DNA of 64,000 bases, taken from Curtobacterium salicis. Its GTDB lineage: Bacteria > Actinomycetota > Actinomycetes > Actinomycetales > Microbacteriaceae. Every line of letters begins with the position of its first letter. The stretch's first letter is position 1. The DNA lies in the NCBI RefSeq assembly GCF_011759505.1, contig NZ_JAAOYO010000001.1, positions 620,001 through 684,000 of the forward strand, given 5' to 3'. The position numbers and the translations under genes are program-made. Shown here piece after piece: positions 42,440-52,199 of this stretch. A model generated the notes under the pieces. It did not search any database. It saw nothing but the letters and a program-made list of their open reading frames with translations, and was not told the DNA's origin.

Positions 42440-44487
42440 CCGGCAGCCCGGAGGGCCGCGTCCGTCCGCCGTCCGAGCGTCCCGACGAGTGTGGTCACGT
42501 AGGTGCGGGTGAGGTGCTGCGAGTCCCGGTAGACCAGCACGTTCCCGATCACCGCCGGGCAGGCGCCGTCGGCGCAGAACGACGGTGTCATGTCCGCCAC
42601 GACCGCCCCCGGTGTCGCCCGGGCTGCCGCGACGAGCCGGTCCCCCGCGGCGAACGCCCGTTCGGTGCTGATCCGGCAGGCGCCGGGGTCGCCCGGGTGC
42701 TCATCGACGCAGTGCTGCACGCCGCTGCCGACGGCCGGGGTGTCCGGGATCGCGACGATCCTCGCCCCGCGGTCGATGAGCGGTCGCCAGGAGGCCCGGT
42801 ACCCGTCGCGTGCGCTCCTCGCCGGGTCCGTCCCCACGGGTGTGCCACGGAGGTCGGCTCGGGAGGACGTGAAGACCAGACGGTACGGCGCCGAGGTGGC
42901 GAGCGACCGGTCGACGGCACGGTTCCAGGCACCGCAGCGTCGGTCGTCACCGGCGGAGACGTCGCTCCAGCGGACGTGCGAGAACTCGCACCCGCCCTTC
43001 ACGATGAGGTGCAGCTCCCATCCGCGTCGCTCGGCGAGGGCGATGAGCGCCGAGGACCACTGGTGGGCGTGCGAGTCGCCGATCAGGGCGACCCGGGTGC
43101 CGCCGCGGACGCCGACGACGCAGCTGCGGGCGTCGGTCGCCTCGGCCTGGCAGTCGTCCCAGGTGGGGTCGACGTCGTAGGCGGCGGTCATGGTCGACGG
43201 GGTGGTCCCGCGTCCGGGCTCCCCGGCGACCGCGCAGCCGCTGCCCGGGGCGATGGCGGCGGCTCCCCAGCAGCGGTCGCCGTCGGTGCTGAGCTCGGCG
43301 GCGAGGGCGCGGTCCTGCCGGAGCTGTCCGGTGAGTGCGCCCCACCCGACGGCGGGGACGACGAGGACGAGGGCGGTGGCCGCGGCCACGACGGCCAGGG
43401 TGACGCGCGGACGGAGGTGGGCGAGCCTCCCGGTCGTGACGGGACGTTCGACGAGGACGGTGGTGAGGTGCGCGAGTCCGGCGGCGAGGACCACCGTGGC
43501 GGCGACGCGTGCCGCGGTGGGCAGGTCGAGGGCCCGTGGGAGCAGCAGGGCGACGGGCCAGTGCCAGAGGTACAGGGGGTACGAGACGCGGCCGAGCCAG
43601 CGGACGGGCGGGAGGCGCGTGGCTCGGCCGAGCGGGCCGGTCTCGGTCCGGCCGGCGATGACGAGGGCGGTGGCCGTGACGGGCAGGACGGCGGCGATCC
43701 CCGGGTACGGGACGGCCGGGGTGAGGAGGAGCCCGCAGGCGACGAGGCCGAGCCAGCCGGTGGCGGCGAGCGCCGCGCGGACACGCGGGGCATCGGTCGT
43801 CGCACTCGGGCTGAGCGCGAGGAGCGCGCCGACGCCGAACTCCCACGCGCGGGTGTGCGGCCAGAAGTAGGCGGGTGCGGGGTCGCGGGTGGTGAGGACG
43901 ACCGAGCAGGTGAGGGACACGGCGATGACGATCACGACGGTGACCAGGAGGGCCCGGTCCGCGGTCGCCGGAGTCCGTGACCCCGGTCGTCGCGCCGCCC
44001 GCCACACGATGAGCAGCAGGAGCGGCCACAGCAGGTAGAACTGCTCCTCGACGCCGAGCGACCAGAAGTGCTCGAACGGTGTGGACGGGTCCCCGGCCGC
44101 CAGGTAGTCGGTGCTCGAGGCGGCGAGCGCCCAGTTCTCGACGGCGAGCGCGCTGGCGGCCAGTTGGGTGCCGAGGGTGGGCCAGTCCTCCCGTGGGGTG
44201 AGCAGTACGGCGGCGGTCGCTGTGGTGGCGAGGACGAGCAGTGCGGCCGGGGCGAGTCGGCGTGCGCGTCGGGCCCAGAACGCGGGGAGGTCGATGCGTC
44301 CGGTGTCGCGGAGCCGGCGGAGCAGCTGTCCGGTGATGAGGAACCCGGAGACGACGAAGAAGGCGTCGACGCCGACGAAGCCGCCGCGGAGCCAGCCGAC
44401 GTCGAGGTGGTAGACGAGCACGAGCACGACGGCCACGGCGCGGACGGCGTGGACGTCGGTGCGGAACGGGGCGTGCGGGGACGGCAT
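42436..44487 (-). CDS. acyltransferase 3 / SGNH fusion (OafA-like O-acetylase)
   Basis: 683 residues. Residues about 1-400: an acyltransferase-3 membrane domain with the N-terminal RTDVHAVRAVAVVLVLVYHLDVGWLRGGFVGVDAFFVVSGFLIT and about ten helices. Residues about 440-683: an extracellular SGNH hydrolase-like domain with ALIGDSHAHQWSSAL (Ser nucleophile) and the DSQHLTRTYV Asp-His pair. This fusion O-acetylates cell-surface polysaccharides. It could modify the polymer of the 9-14 kb operon, but no link is visible. ATG 44487; divergent from the AI-2E gene. Confidence 0.9.
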   Translation of the reverse strand: MPSPHAPFRTDVHAVRAVAVVLVLVYHLDVGWLRGGFVGVDAFFVVSGFLITGQLLRRLRDTGRIDLPAFWARRARRLAPAALLVLATTATAAVLLTPREDWPTLGTQLAASALAVENWALAASSTDYLAAGDPSTPFEHFWSLGVEEQFYLLWPLLLLIVWRAARRPGSRTPATADRALLVTVVIVIAVSLTCSVVLTTRDPAPAYFWPHTRAWEFGVGALLALSPSATTDAPRVRAALAATGWLGLVACGLLLTPAVPYPGIAAVLPVTATALVIAGRTETGPLGRATRLPPVRWLGRVSYPLYLWHWPVALLLPRALDLPTAARVAATVVLAAGLAHLTTVLVERPVTTGRLAHLRPRVTLAVVAAATALVLVVPAVGWGALTGQLRQDRALAAELSTDGDRCWGAAAIAPGSGCAVAGEPGRGTTPSTMTAAYDVDPTWDDCQAEATDARSCVVGVRGGTRVALIGDSHAHQWSSALIALAERRGWELHLIVKGGCEFSHVRWSDVSAGDDRRCGAWNRAVDRSLATSAPYRLVFTSSRADLRGTPVGTDPARSARDGYRASWRPLIDRGARIVAIPDTPAVGSGVQHCVDEHPGDPGACRISTERAFAAGDRLVAAARATPGAVVADMTPSFCADGACPAVIGNVLVYRDSQHLTRTYVTTLVGTLGRRTDAALRAAG

Positions 44488-44637
44488 CAGGGGTGACGGT
44501 AGGCAGGTCGGGTGAACGGCAGGGGACGCGAGTGCGGTGCCGTCCGGGTACGGTCGGGGCGGGTCGTCGCTGCCGTGACCCGTCCACCTGCAGCGGCACG
44601 GCTCCGTCGTCGTGCCGCGCTGATCGTCCGGAGCGTC

Positions 44638-45819
44638 ATGCCCTTCCTCCGCCACGCCTCGTCGTCGACGACCCCGGCCGGGTCGTCGACGCCACATCCG
44701 ACGACGACACCGGGTGCATTCCCCGGACGTCGGTCACCGTGGTCGGACGGCTTCGGCCGTCTGGCGGTCCGGTGCTTCCAGGTCATCGGGGTGCTGCTCG
44801 TCCTGGGTGTCCTGGTGACCGCCCTGTCCCAGGTCGGTGTGGTGACGATCCCGGTGCTGTTGGCGCTCATCATCGCGTCCGCGATGTACCCGATGGCGGG
44901 GTGGTTGCGTCGGCACGGGGTGCCGTCGCTTGCTGCGACCCTGGTGTGCTTCGTGGCGGTCCTGGCTGTGCTGACCGCGATCGGGTGGTTGCTCGTGGCG
45001 GCGGTGTCGCAGCAGATGCCGGCGTTGCGGGAGTCGGCGGTGGACGGGTTGCAGCAGCTGCACGACCGGGTGGAGCACCTGCCGGTGACGATCACGGACC
45101 GGCAGATCGACCAGTTCGTGGACACGGTCGTCGGCTTCGTGACGAGTTCCCGTTTCGGTGCGGGCGCGTTGGCGGGCCTGTCCGCGCTGACGAGCTTCGT
45201 GACCGGAACGGTGCTGACCGCGGTCATCCTGTTCTTCTTCGTCAAGGACGGTCCGGCGCTGTGGGAGTTCCTGCTCCGCCCGTTCACGGGCGCGTCGTAC
45301 GAGCGGGCGCGGCGCATCGGGGACCGGGTGGTGTCGACCCTGGGCGGCTACGTGCGGGGGAAGGCGGCGATCGCCACGTTCGACGGGTTCGCGATCGGGA
45401 CCGCGCTGCTCCTGCTCGGGGTGCCGTTGGCCGTCCCGCTCGCGGTGGTGGCGTTCGTGACGTCGTTCATCCCGATGATCGGTGCGCCGATCATCGGGCT
45501 CCTGGCAGCGCTGGTGACGCTCGTCACCCTCGGGCCGTGGCAGGCCGTGGCGGTCGTGGTCATCGTCGTGGTGGTGAACCAGGTCGAGGGCAACTTCCTG
45601 CAGCCGGTGCTCATGGGCAGGTCACTGCAGTTGCACGGACTCGTGGTCCTGGTCGCGCTGACGGCCGGCACCGTGGTCGCGGGCGTGACCGGGGCGATCG
45701 TCGCGGTGCCGCTCGTCGCAGCGGTGTGGGGTGTGGTGCAGGTGTGGAACGGCGAGGACCGTCCGGCGGAGGCGTGGCGGCAGAAGCGTCGGGAGACGGT
45801 CGCCGTCGGCTCCGACTGA
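44638..45819 (+). CDS. AI-2E family transporter
   Basis: 393 residues with about eight transmembrane helices in the AI-2E exporter/PerM pattern: paired helices at about 30-100, a soluble region with LQQLHDRVEHLPVTITDRQIDQFVD, then FVKDGPALWEFLLRPF, GGYVRGKAAIATFDGFAIG and the signature NQVEGNFLQPVLMGRSLQLH. Substrates vary widely and autoinducer transport is not implied. The N-terminus is Ser/Pro-rich. The ATG at 44638 follows CCGGAG. A 14-nt GACGGGAGGCGCGG unit is tandemly repeated right after the stop. Confidence 0.88.
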   Translation: MPFLRHASSSTTPAGSSTPHPTTTPGAFPGRRSPWSDGFGRLAVRCFQVIGVLLVLGVLVTALSQVGVVTIPVLLALIIASAMYPMAGWLRRHGVPSLAATLVCFVAVLAVLTAIGWLLVAAVSQQMPALRESAVDGLQQLHDRVEHLPVTITDRQIDQFVDTVVGFVTSSRFGAGALAGLSALTSFVTGTVLTAVILFFFVKDGPALWEFLLRPFTGASYERARRIGDRVVSTLGGYVRGKAAIATFDGFAIGTALLLLGVPLAVPLAVVAFVTSFIPMIGAPIIGLLAALVTLVTLGPWQAVAVVVIVVVVNQVEGNFLQPVLMGRSLQLHGLVVLVALTAGTVVAGVTGAIVAVPLVAAVWGVVQVWNGEDRPAEAWRQKRRETVAVGSD

Positions 45820-45822
45820 CGG

Positions 45823-45850
45823 GACGGGAGGCGCGGGACGGGAGGCGCGG
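45823..45850. repeat. tandem GACGGGAGGCGCGG, two copies
   Basis: Exact 14-nt direct repeat (45823-45836, 45837-45850) a few bases after the AI-2E gene stop; same core as the dispersed inverted repeats. Confidence 0.6.
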
Positions 45851-45898
45851 GTCGGCGGCGCACCCGGAGTGTTCACCTGGCGCCGCCAGGATCCGGGG

Positions 45899-47158
45899 AT
45901 GACCTCCACGACCCCCGGCACGCTCGCCCGACGACTGCGGTTGCGGGACGCCGTCGTGATCGGGCTCGGTTCGATGGTCGGTGCCGGCGTGTTCGCGGCC
46001 TTCGCGCCCGCCGCGGCCGTCGCCGGCAGCGGACTGCTCGTCGCCCTCGTGGTGGCCGGTGTCATCGCGTTCTGCAACGCCACGTCGTCGGCGCAGCTCG
46101 CCGCGCAGTACCCGACGTCCGGTGGCGCGTACGTGTCCGGCCGGGCGCGCCTCGGCCCCTGGGCGGGCTTCGCCGCAGGGTGGGGGTTCGTGATCGGCAA
46201 GACCGCGAGTTCTGCCGCGATGGCGATCACGGTCGCCGCCTACGTGGCCCCCGCTCCGTGGCAGAAGCCCGTCGCGATCGCCGCGGTCCTCGCGCTCACC
46301 CTGGTGAACACGCTCGGCATCACCCGGACGGCGTTCCTCACCCGCGTCCTCGTCGCGGTCGCACTGGTCGCCCTGACGGTCGTGGTCGTCATCGGACTCA
46401 CCCACACCGGACCGACCGTCGACGCCCCGGGCACCGCGCCGACGCCGTCCGGTGTCCTGCAGGCTGCCGGCTTCCTGTTCTTCGCCTTCGCCGGGTACGC
46501 CCGCATCGCGACCCTCGGCGAAGAGGTCATCGACCCGGTCCGGACGATCCCCCGGGCGATCACGACCGCGCTCGGCATCGCACTCGTCGTCTACGCGCTG
46601 GTCGCGATCGCCACGCTGCACGCCCTCGGGCCAGGAGGCACGGCCGCCTCCGACGCGCCGCTCCGGTCCGTCGTCGCGACGGCCGGGCAGCCGTGGGCCG
46701 GCGTGGTCGTGCAGGTCGGAGCCGCTGCTGCGGCCCTCGGGGCGCTCCTGGCGATGATCGCGGGCATCGGCCGGACGAGTCTCGCGATGGCGCGGAACCG
46801 CGACCTGCCGGGGTGGTTCGCCGCCGTGCACCCGCGGACGGCGGTCCCCGCACGTGCGGAGGTCACGCTCGGCCTGGTCGTGTGCGTCCTCGTCGCCGTG
46901 ACCGACCTGCGGGGCGCGATCGGGTTCTCGTCCTTCGGGGTGCTGCTGTACTACTTCGTCGCGAACCTGGCCGCCCTGACCCAGGAGCGGACCGACCGGC
47001 GGTACCCGCGCCTCCTAGCCGTCGGTGGCGCGATCGGCTGCGTCGTCCTCGTGGCGGCGCTCCCGGTGCCCTCGATCGTCGGCGGGGTCGTGGTGACCGT
47101 GGTCGGTCTGGCGTACCGGGGCGTCCGGATCGCCCTGGCGTCTCGCACCCGCGCCTGA
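45899..47158 (+). CDS. APC family amino acid permease
   Basis: 419 residues with about 12 hydrophobic segments. The start RLRLRDAVVIGLGSMVGAGVFAAFAPAAAVAG is the APC signature (first helix with the unwound GSMVGAG), followed by YPTSGGAYVSGRARLGPWAGFAAGW. Probably an inner-membrane amino acid or polyamine transporter; substrate not assignable. Convergent with ltrA. Confidence 0.88.
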   Translation: MTSTTPGTLARRLRLRDAVVIGLGSMVGAGVFAAFAPAAAVAGSGLLVALVVAGVIAFCNATSSAQLAAQYPTSGGAYVSGRARLGPWAGFAAGWGFVIGKTASSAAMAITVAAYVAPAPWQKPVAIAAVLALTLVNTLGITRTAFLTRVLVAVALVALTVVVVIGLTHTGPTVDAPGTAPTPSGVLQAAGFLFFAFAGYARIATLGEEVIDPVRTIPRAITTALGIALVVYALVAIATLHALGPGGTAASDAPLRSVVATAGQPWAGVVVQVGAAAAALGALLAMIAGIGRTSLAMARNRDLPGWFAAVHPRTAVPARAEVTLGLVVCVLVAVTDLRGAIGFSSFGVLLYYFVANLAALTQERTDRRYPRLLAVGGAIGCVVLVAALPVPSIVGGVVVTVVGLAYRGVRIALASRTRA

Positions 47159-47178
47159 CCGGCTGACGACGGCGAGGG

Positions 47179-48345
47179 TCAGCCCTCGGGGTGCTCGCGG
47201 TGCCCGCTGGAGGACGCGACCTCGAGCGTCACGACGACCGCCACGACGAGCACCGCGGTCAGCGGCAGCGACACCGCCGGCAGCGCGACCGACGCGACGA
47301 CGGCCAGGGTGAGGGCGACCACGACGGCGTTCACCCGCGGGGTCAGCGACGGGCGGATGGCCAGCCACCAGATGGAGAGGACGAACAGGGCGACGGGTAC
47401 CGCGACGGTCGCCGCGACCGCCGTCGAGGTCAGGCCACCGTGACCGGCGTCGGCCTGGACGGCGACCTCGATCCCGGCCGGCAGCGCACCGGCGGCGGCG
47501 AACACGACGTAGTGCCCGTACCCGAACAGCAGCGCGGTCGGCAGCGACCGGATGTGGTCGTGCTGCTCGCGCGAGAAGTAGATCCACCACATGCCGACCG
47601 TGATGACGAGCCCGCAGGCGGCGAGGGTGAGCAGCGAGCCGAGGTGCTCGGTGTGGGCCAGGGCGTCGATCACCGCGTTCGCCGAGGCGACGAGCCCCTC
47701 ACCGAGGACGATGAGCGTGAACAGGGAGTACCGCTCGGCCAGGTGGTGGGTGTGCCACTGGGTCGTCTCGGCACCGGTCTCCGCCCACACCGGCACCAGC
47801 ACCTCGGCGAGGATGAGGAACGGCGCCGCGACCGGCCGGAGTTCGAGCGGCAGGGTGAGGGACGCCACCCAGAGCAGCTGCACCAGGACGACACCGACCG
47901 CGTACCGCGTGGCGGTCCGGCGGTACCGCGGCGAGGACACGGCGGCACGGATCCACTGCCCGACGAGTGCCAGACGCATGAGGACGTACCCGATGATGCC
48001 GATCGTGAAGTCGGCGTCCACCATCGCGTCGTGCACCCCGGCGGCGAGCACCAGCACGCCGGCCATCTGCACCACCGTCATCACCCGGTACAGCCAGTCG
48101 TCGGTGTCGAACGAGGTCGCGAACCAGGTGAAGTTCACCCACGCCCACCAGATCGAGAAGAACACCAGGCAGTAGGAGAACACCGCCGACGCCAGGTGCC
48201 CCTCGGCCTCGATCTCGTGCAGGTTCGTCGCCGCCAGACCGACCGCGACGACGAACACCAGGTCGAACAGCAGTTCCAACGGCGTCGCTGCGCGGTGCCG
48301 TTGTGCGGGGTCGCGCGGGGCCATCCGACGGAGTCCGATCGTCAT
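47179..48345 (-). CDS. ltrA: low temperature requirement protein A (LtrA) family
   Basis: 388 residues with about ten transmembrane helices. The N-terminal ATPLELLFDLVFVVAVGLAATNLH and VFFSIWWAWVNFTWFATSFDTDDW are diagnostic of LtrA, as are AERYSLFTLIVLGEGLVAS and GMWWIYFSREQHDHI. The biochemical function is unknown; named from a Listeria mutant that grew poorly in the cold. The start overlaps the upstream SDR stop (ATGA), so the two are co-translated. Confidence 0.9.
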   Translation of the reverse strand: MTIGLRRMAPRDPAQRHRAATPLELLFDLVFVVAVGLAATNLHEIEAEGHLASAVFSYCLVFFSIWWAWVNFTWFATSFDTDDWLYRVMTVVQMAGVLVLAAGVHDAMVDADFTIGIIGYVLMRLALVGQWIRAAVSSPRYRRTATRYAVGVVLVQLLWVASLTLPLELRPVAAPFLILAEVLVPVWAETGAETTQWHTHHLAERYSLFTLIVLGEGLVASANAVIDALAHTEHLGSLLTLAACGLVITVGMWWIYFSREQHDHIRSLPTALLFGYGHYVVFAAAGALPAGIEVAVQADAGHGGLTSTAVAATVAVPVALFVLSIWWLAIRPSLTPRVNAVVVALTLAVVASVALPAVSLPLTAVLVVAVVVTLEVASSSGHREHPEG

Positions 48346-49103
48346 CGCGCCGTCCAGCCCCCGTCGATCGGCAGCGCCGTCCCGGTGACGAGCGATGCAC
48401 CCGGCCCCGCAAGGAACGTCACCGCGGCGGCGACCTCCTCGGGCCGACCGATCCGGTGCAGCGCCGCGATCCGCTCCACCGTGTCGGCACGGAACGCCTC
48501 GTCCGACAGAGCCGCTGCGGTGCCGTCGGTCTCGATGAAGGTCGGCGCGACCGCGTTGACGCGGATGCCGTACGGCCCCCACTCCACCGCCAGGCACTTC
48601 GTCAGGTGGATCACCGCCGCCTTGCTCAGGCAGTAGACGGACTCCCCGGGCAGCGCCACGAGCCCGGCCTGCGAGGCGATGTTCACGATCGATCCGCCAC
48701 CGGCGGTCCGCATGTGCTCGGCCACGTACTGCGACACGAAGAAGGTCGACTTCGTCGTCAGCGCCCACACCGTGTCGAAGTGCTCCTCGGTCACGTCGAG
48801 GGCGTCCTCGACGATGCCACCGCCGGCGTTGTTCACGAGCACGTCGATCGTGCCGAGCTCCGTGACGACGGTGTCCACGGCGGCCCGGCAGGAGGGCAGG
48901 TCGGTGACGTCCATCGCCACCACCGCCACACGCCGGCCCATCGCGCGGATCTCGTCGGCGAGGCCGGCCGCTGCCTCGGGATCGCGGACCCCGAGCGCGA
49001 CATCGGCCCCGTGCGCGGCCAGGTCGAGTGCGACGGCGCGGCCGATGCCGCGGGACGCCGCGGTCACCAGGGCGACGGATCCGGTCAGGGTGGTGGGCTG
49101 CAT
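48342..49103 (-). CDS. short-chain dehydrogenase/reductase
   Basis: 253 residues, classical SDR: VALVTAASRGIGRAVALDLA, LVNNAGGGI, catalytic Ser in IVNIASQAG and SVYCLSKAAVIHL (Tyr-x3-Lys). The C-terminus GTALPIDGGWTAR is typical of the FabG-like group. Substrate unknown. ATG 49103 has AAGGA at suitable distance. Operon with ltrA. Confidence 0.9.
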   Translation of the reverse strand: MQPTTLTGSVALVTAASRGIGRAVALDLAAHGADVALGVRDPEAAAGLADEIRAMGRRVAVVAMDVTDLPSCRAAVDTVVTELGTIDVLVNNAGGGIVEDALDVTEEHFDTVWALTTKSTFFVSQYVAEHMRTAGGGSIVNIASQAGLVALPGESVYCLSKAAVIHLTKCLAVEWGPYGIRVNAVAPTFIETDGTAAALSDEAFRADTVERIAALHRIGRPEEVAAAVTFLAGPGASLVTGTALPIDGGWTAR

Positions 49104-49219
49104 GGGGTGTCCTTCACGGGTCGAGCCGCCGGTCGTCGTCGGCACGGACAGGAGGCGCGACCAGCGTCGTCGCCGCCACCATCCTCCTGCAGGCGGCCCG
49201 GGCGTGGAAGGATCCGGTG

Positions 49220-50329
49220 GTGCAGCAGACGACGCTCGACGACCTCCTCGACGGTCCCCGGTTCCGGACGCTCTGCCTGGCCGTGGCCGCCGGGCTCGAC
49301 GCGGGCGTGGACCGGGCCGTCAGGGCGCTCCTCGACCCGATCACCGCGAGCTACGGGTTGCTCGCCGACCTCCGGCTGGAGCAGGACACCGTCGACGCCC
49401 TCGCCGCAGTCCTGTCCGATGTCGACGCGACCGAGCTCGCCTCGTGGACCGATCCGATGCGGTTCCTCCCCGTACTGCAGCACTCGGTCGACTCGGCGAT
49501 GCCGTGGCAGCCGCCGTTCGTCGAGGACGCGATCACGGGCCTCCCGGCCGTGCGGAACGCACTCCGGGCTGTGGCTGAGGCGGTCATCGCCTCCCCCGCC
49601 GCCTCGTGGTGGGGGACGGACGTCGACCGGACGGCGCAATGGGTGACCCACCCGGTGCGGAACGGTGTGCCGGAGGTCGTCGCGTCCGCAGGGCCGATGG
49701 CCGAGGTGCTCGACCGGTGGCGGCGCAACGTCATCGCCAGTGAAGGACGATCCCGCGTCGCCGGGCCCGTGGCGGACGCCGTTGGTGGCACTTGGTGGTC
49801 GACGCCCCACGAGTTCGGTGACGAGCCCGGCGGAGCAGCGATCCTGCCGTCGTCGACGCGGCGCATCGACGGCCTCGGCTCGTCCGGGTCGACCCTGGTC
49901 GAGGACTCCTTCGGCGACGACGAGGTCCTGCTCCGATCCCTGCAGCCGCCAGTCGGCGCCCGGGTGTTCGAAGTGCACGGCGCCGCGGACTGGGCGCGCC
50001 TGGTCGAGCGCTACCCGATGCCGGCGCGGTGGGCACGACGCCGGGTGTGGTGGGAGTCGACCGGGCGCGAGGCGCACTGGTTCCTCCCCGACTACGCGGC
50101 CGTCGCGGCGGACCACGACGCCGTGCACGTGTCCGTGCAGGGCTACCTCGCCGCAGCCGGTCGGGCGATCGACGTCGACGGCGGTGCGACGGTCCTCGCT
50201 GGCTGGTCACCGGACGAGACGTTCTGGCTGACCGACGACATCGTGATCGAGCCGGATGGGGAGCGGTGGCAGCGGCGCTCCGCCGGGGACGAGGACGAGG
50301 ACGACGAGCCGAGGTGGGTTCGCACCTGA
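49220..50329 (+). CDS. hypothetical protein
   Basis: 369 residues from GTG 49220 (AAGGA 7 nt upstream; a GTG three bases earlier is also possible). No known domain. Acidic, with many Trp; the C-terminal third (AADWARLVERYPMPARWARRRVWWESTGREAHWFLPDYAAVAADHDAVHVSVQGYL) is the best-ordered part. No signal peptide or membrane segment. Divergent from the SDR gene. An immunity or structural role is possible but not supported. Confidence 0.55.
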   Translation: MQQTTLDDLLDGPRFRTLCLAVAAGLDAGVDRAVRALLDPITASYGLLADLRLEQDTVDALAAVLSDVDATELASWTDPMRFLPVLQHSVDSAMPWQPPFVEDAITGLPAVRNALRAVAEAVIASPAASWWGTDVDRTAQWVTHPVRNGVPEVVASAGPMAEVLDRWRRNVIASEGRSRVAGPVADAVGGTWWSTPHEFGDEPGGAAILPSSTRRIDGLGSSGSTLVEDSFGDDEVLLRSLQPPVGARVFEVHGAADWARLVERYPMPARWARRRVWWESTGREAHWFLPDYAAVAADHDAVHVSVQGYLAAAGRAIDVDGGATVLAGWSPDETFWLTDDIVIEPDGERWQRRSAGDEDEDDEPRWVRT

Positions 50330-50360
50330 CGCGGCGTCGAACCGACTGCTCGCGGCCTGC

Positions 50361-50879
50361 TCAGGAACGGGAACGCGCCCGGTTGCGGTCAGCGCGCTGG
50401 GCGCGCGCCGGTGCGTCCGGAAGTCCTCCGCCGAGTGGACGTGTCCACGCGACCTCCCGGTCCAGCTGGCCCGTCGTCAGGAAGAGGCGCACCTGCTGCG
50501 TCTCCGGCAGGGCCGCGACGAGCGCCTGCCGGTCCGCCGGAACGAAGCCGAGACCCTGCCAGAACGGCCCGGACCGCCCGGAGAACAACCAGGCACGCTC
50601 TGCACCCTCGTCCGCCGCCCGATCGAGGGCGAACTGGGCCAGCTGCGTCCCGGCGCCTGCCGACCGCCGGTCGGCAGCGACCGCGACGCTGCGGACGAGC
50701 ACGTCCCGGCCGTCACGGCTGCACTCGTACCCGGTGCTGCCGACGACCGTGCCGTCCGCGTCACGATCCACCCACAGCCGGACCGACTCGTCGTCGAGCC
50801 CTGCGAGGGTCAGGTCGGCATCGCGGAGGAACTCCCCCAGCTGCGCGATGTCGGCAGCCGACGCCGGGGTGAAGACCAT
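50361..50879 (-). CDS. GNAT family N-acetyltransferase
   Basis: 172 residues with the GNAT acetyl-CoA region VLVRSVAVAADRRSAGAGTQLAQFALDRA (Q/RxxGxG/A). It ends LFLTTGQLDREVAWTRPL before a short basic tail. The overall pattern resembles the ArsN-type (arsenic resistance) GNATs, but there is no ars context here. The acceptor is unknown. Confidence 0.8.
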   Translation of the reverse strand: MVFTPASAADIAQLGEFLRDADLTLAGLDDESVRLWVDRDADGTVVGSTGYECSRDGRDVLVRSVAVAADRRSAGAGTQLAQFALDRAADEGAERAWLFSGRSGPFWQGLGFVPADRQALVAALPETQQVRLFLTTGQLDREVAWTRPLGGGLPDAPARAQRADRNRARSRS

Positions 50880-50935
50880 GCTCCGATCCTGCCCGGTTCA
50901 GGCGGATCGCGGAAGCACCGACGATCCGCCTGCGG

Positions 50936-52042
50936 TCAGTTGATCCGGAGCTGCGACACCATCGGGCAGGTGAACGGGTCGCGGGCCGCGAGTCCGACGC
51001 GGTTGAGGTAGGCGACGACGATGCCGTACGAGCGCAGCAGGGTGGTCTCGGTGTAGGGCACGTCGAGGCTGTCGCAGTGGTCCCGGACCAGGAGCCGTGC
51101 CTGCTTCAGTGCAGGGCGGGGCATCGAGGGGAACAGGTGGTGCTCGACCTGGTAGTTCAGGCCGCCCATCAGGAACGACACCCACCAGCCGCCGCGGATG
51201 TTGCGCGAGGTCCGGACCTGGCGCGAGAAGAAGTCGACCTTGGCGTCGTGCGCGATGGTCGGCATGCCCTTGTGGTTCGGGGCGAACGAGGCACCCATCA
51301 TCACGCCGAACACGGCCAGCTGCACACCGAGGAACGCACACGCCATCCCGAACGGCAGGAACCAGAACACGGCAGTCAGGTAGATCGCGAACCGAGCAGC
51401 GAGCAGGGTGCCCTCGATGATGCGGTGCCGTCGGTCGGCGGTGGTGCCGGTGCCGCTCACGACGGCGCGGACGGCGGACCAGTGCAGGTTGATGCCCTCG
51501 AGCGTGAGCAGCGGGAAGAACAACCAGCCCTGGAAGCGGGTGAAGACACGCTTCAGGCCGGACGCGGGCACGTCCTCCGGGATGAAGGCGATGACGCCGG
51601 GCGCGATGTCCGGGTCCTTGCCCACGGTGTTCGGGTTGCCGTGGTGACGGGTGTGCTTGTTCATCCACCACGAGTACGACAGGCCCACCAGGAACGTCCC
51701 GACGTAGCGGCCGGCCCGGTCGTTCCAGCGCTGGGAGGCGAAGACCTGACGGTGTGCCGCTTCGTGCGACAGGAACGCGAACTGGGTGAACAGCACGCCG
51801 AGGACGCCGGCGACGATGAGCTGGAACCAGGAGTCACCGAGGAACGAGAACGCCACCCATGCGAGGGCGAGCCCGCCGACCAGGGAGCCGAACAGGGACC
51901 AGTAGAAGCCGGTGCGGCGTCGGAGCAGGTCGTGCTCCTTCACCTGTGCCAGGACCGCCGAGTACGTCGATGTGCTCGAACCCCGTCCGCTCGTCGCGGG
52001 ACGGGTGCGGGTGTAGCCCGACTGGACAGGAGTGGTGGTCAA
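50936..52042 (-). CDS. membrane fatty acid desaturase
   Basis: 368 residues with the three His clusters of membrane di-iron desaturases: LSHEAAHRQVF (about 93-103), NKHTRHHGNPN (about 128-138) and QVEHHLFPSMPRP (about 294-306), and four hydrophobic segments. Introduces a double bond into fatty acyl chains at the membrane. The start codon is TTG at 52042 with AAGG about 10 nt upstream. A 16-bp palindrome lies 54-69 bp upstream of the start and could be its operator. Confidence 0.9.
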   Translation of the reverse strand: MTTTPVQSGYTRTRPATSGRGSSTSTYSAVLAQVKEHDLLRRRTGFYWSLFGSLVGGLALAWVAFSFLGDSWFQLIVAGVLGVLFTQFAFLSHEAAHRQVFASQRWNDRAGRYVGTFLVGLSYSWWMNKHTRHHGNPNTVGKDPDIAPGVIAFIPEDVPASGLKRVFTRFQGWLFFPLLTLEGINLHWSAVRAVVSGTGTTADRRHRIIEGTLLAARFAIYLTAVFWFLPFGMACAFLGVQLAVFGVMMGASFAPNHKGMPTIAHDAKVDFFSRQVRTSRNIRGGWWVSFLMGGLNYQVEHHLFPSMPRPALKQARLLVRDHCDSLDVPYTETTLLRSYGIVVAYLNRVGLAARDPFTCPMVSQLRIN

Positions 52043-52095
52043 CGAGGGACCGACCTTCCGTCATCGCGGTCCTTCGACCAGCGCAGAGGAGTTCA

Positions 52096-52111
52096 CGCAA
52101 GCGCGCTTGCG
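52096..52111. promoter_or_regulatory. 16-bp perfect palindrome upstream of the desaturase gene
   Basis: CGCAAGCGCGCTTGCG is a perfect palindrome in the space between the desaturase gene (minus) and the alpha/beta hydrolase gene (plus). Its symmetry suits a TetR- or LacI-type repressor; desaturase genes are often so controlled. The assignment is inference. Confidence 0.45.
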
Positions 52112-52199
52112 ATGACGATATGGGCCGAACATGCGAAACTCCCTGCACCGTGCGGAACTCACGGTGAATCGCCGTTGAACGCATCGGCCGTGCTTCGAT

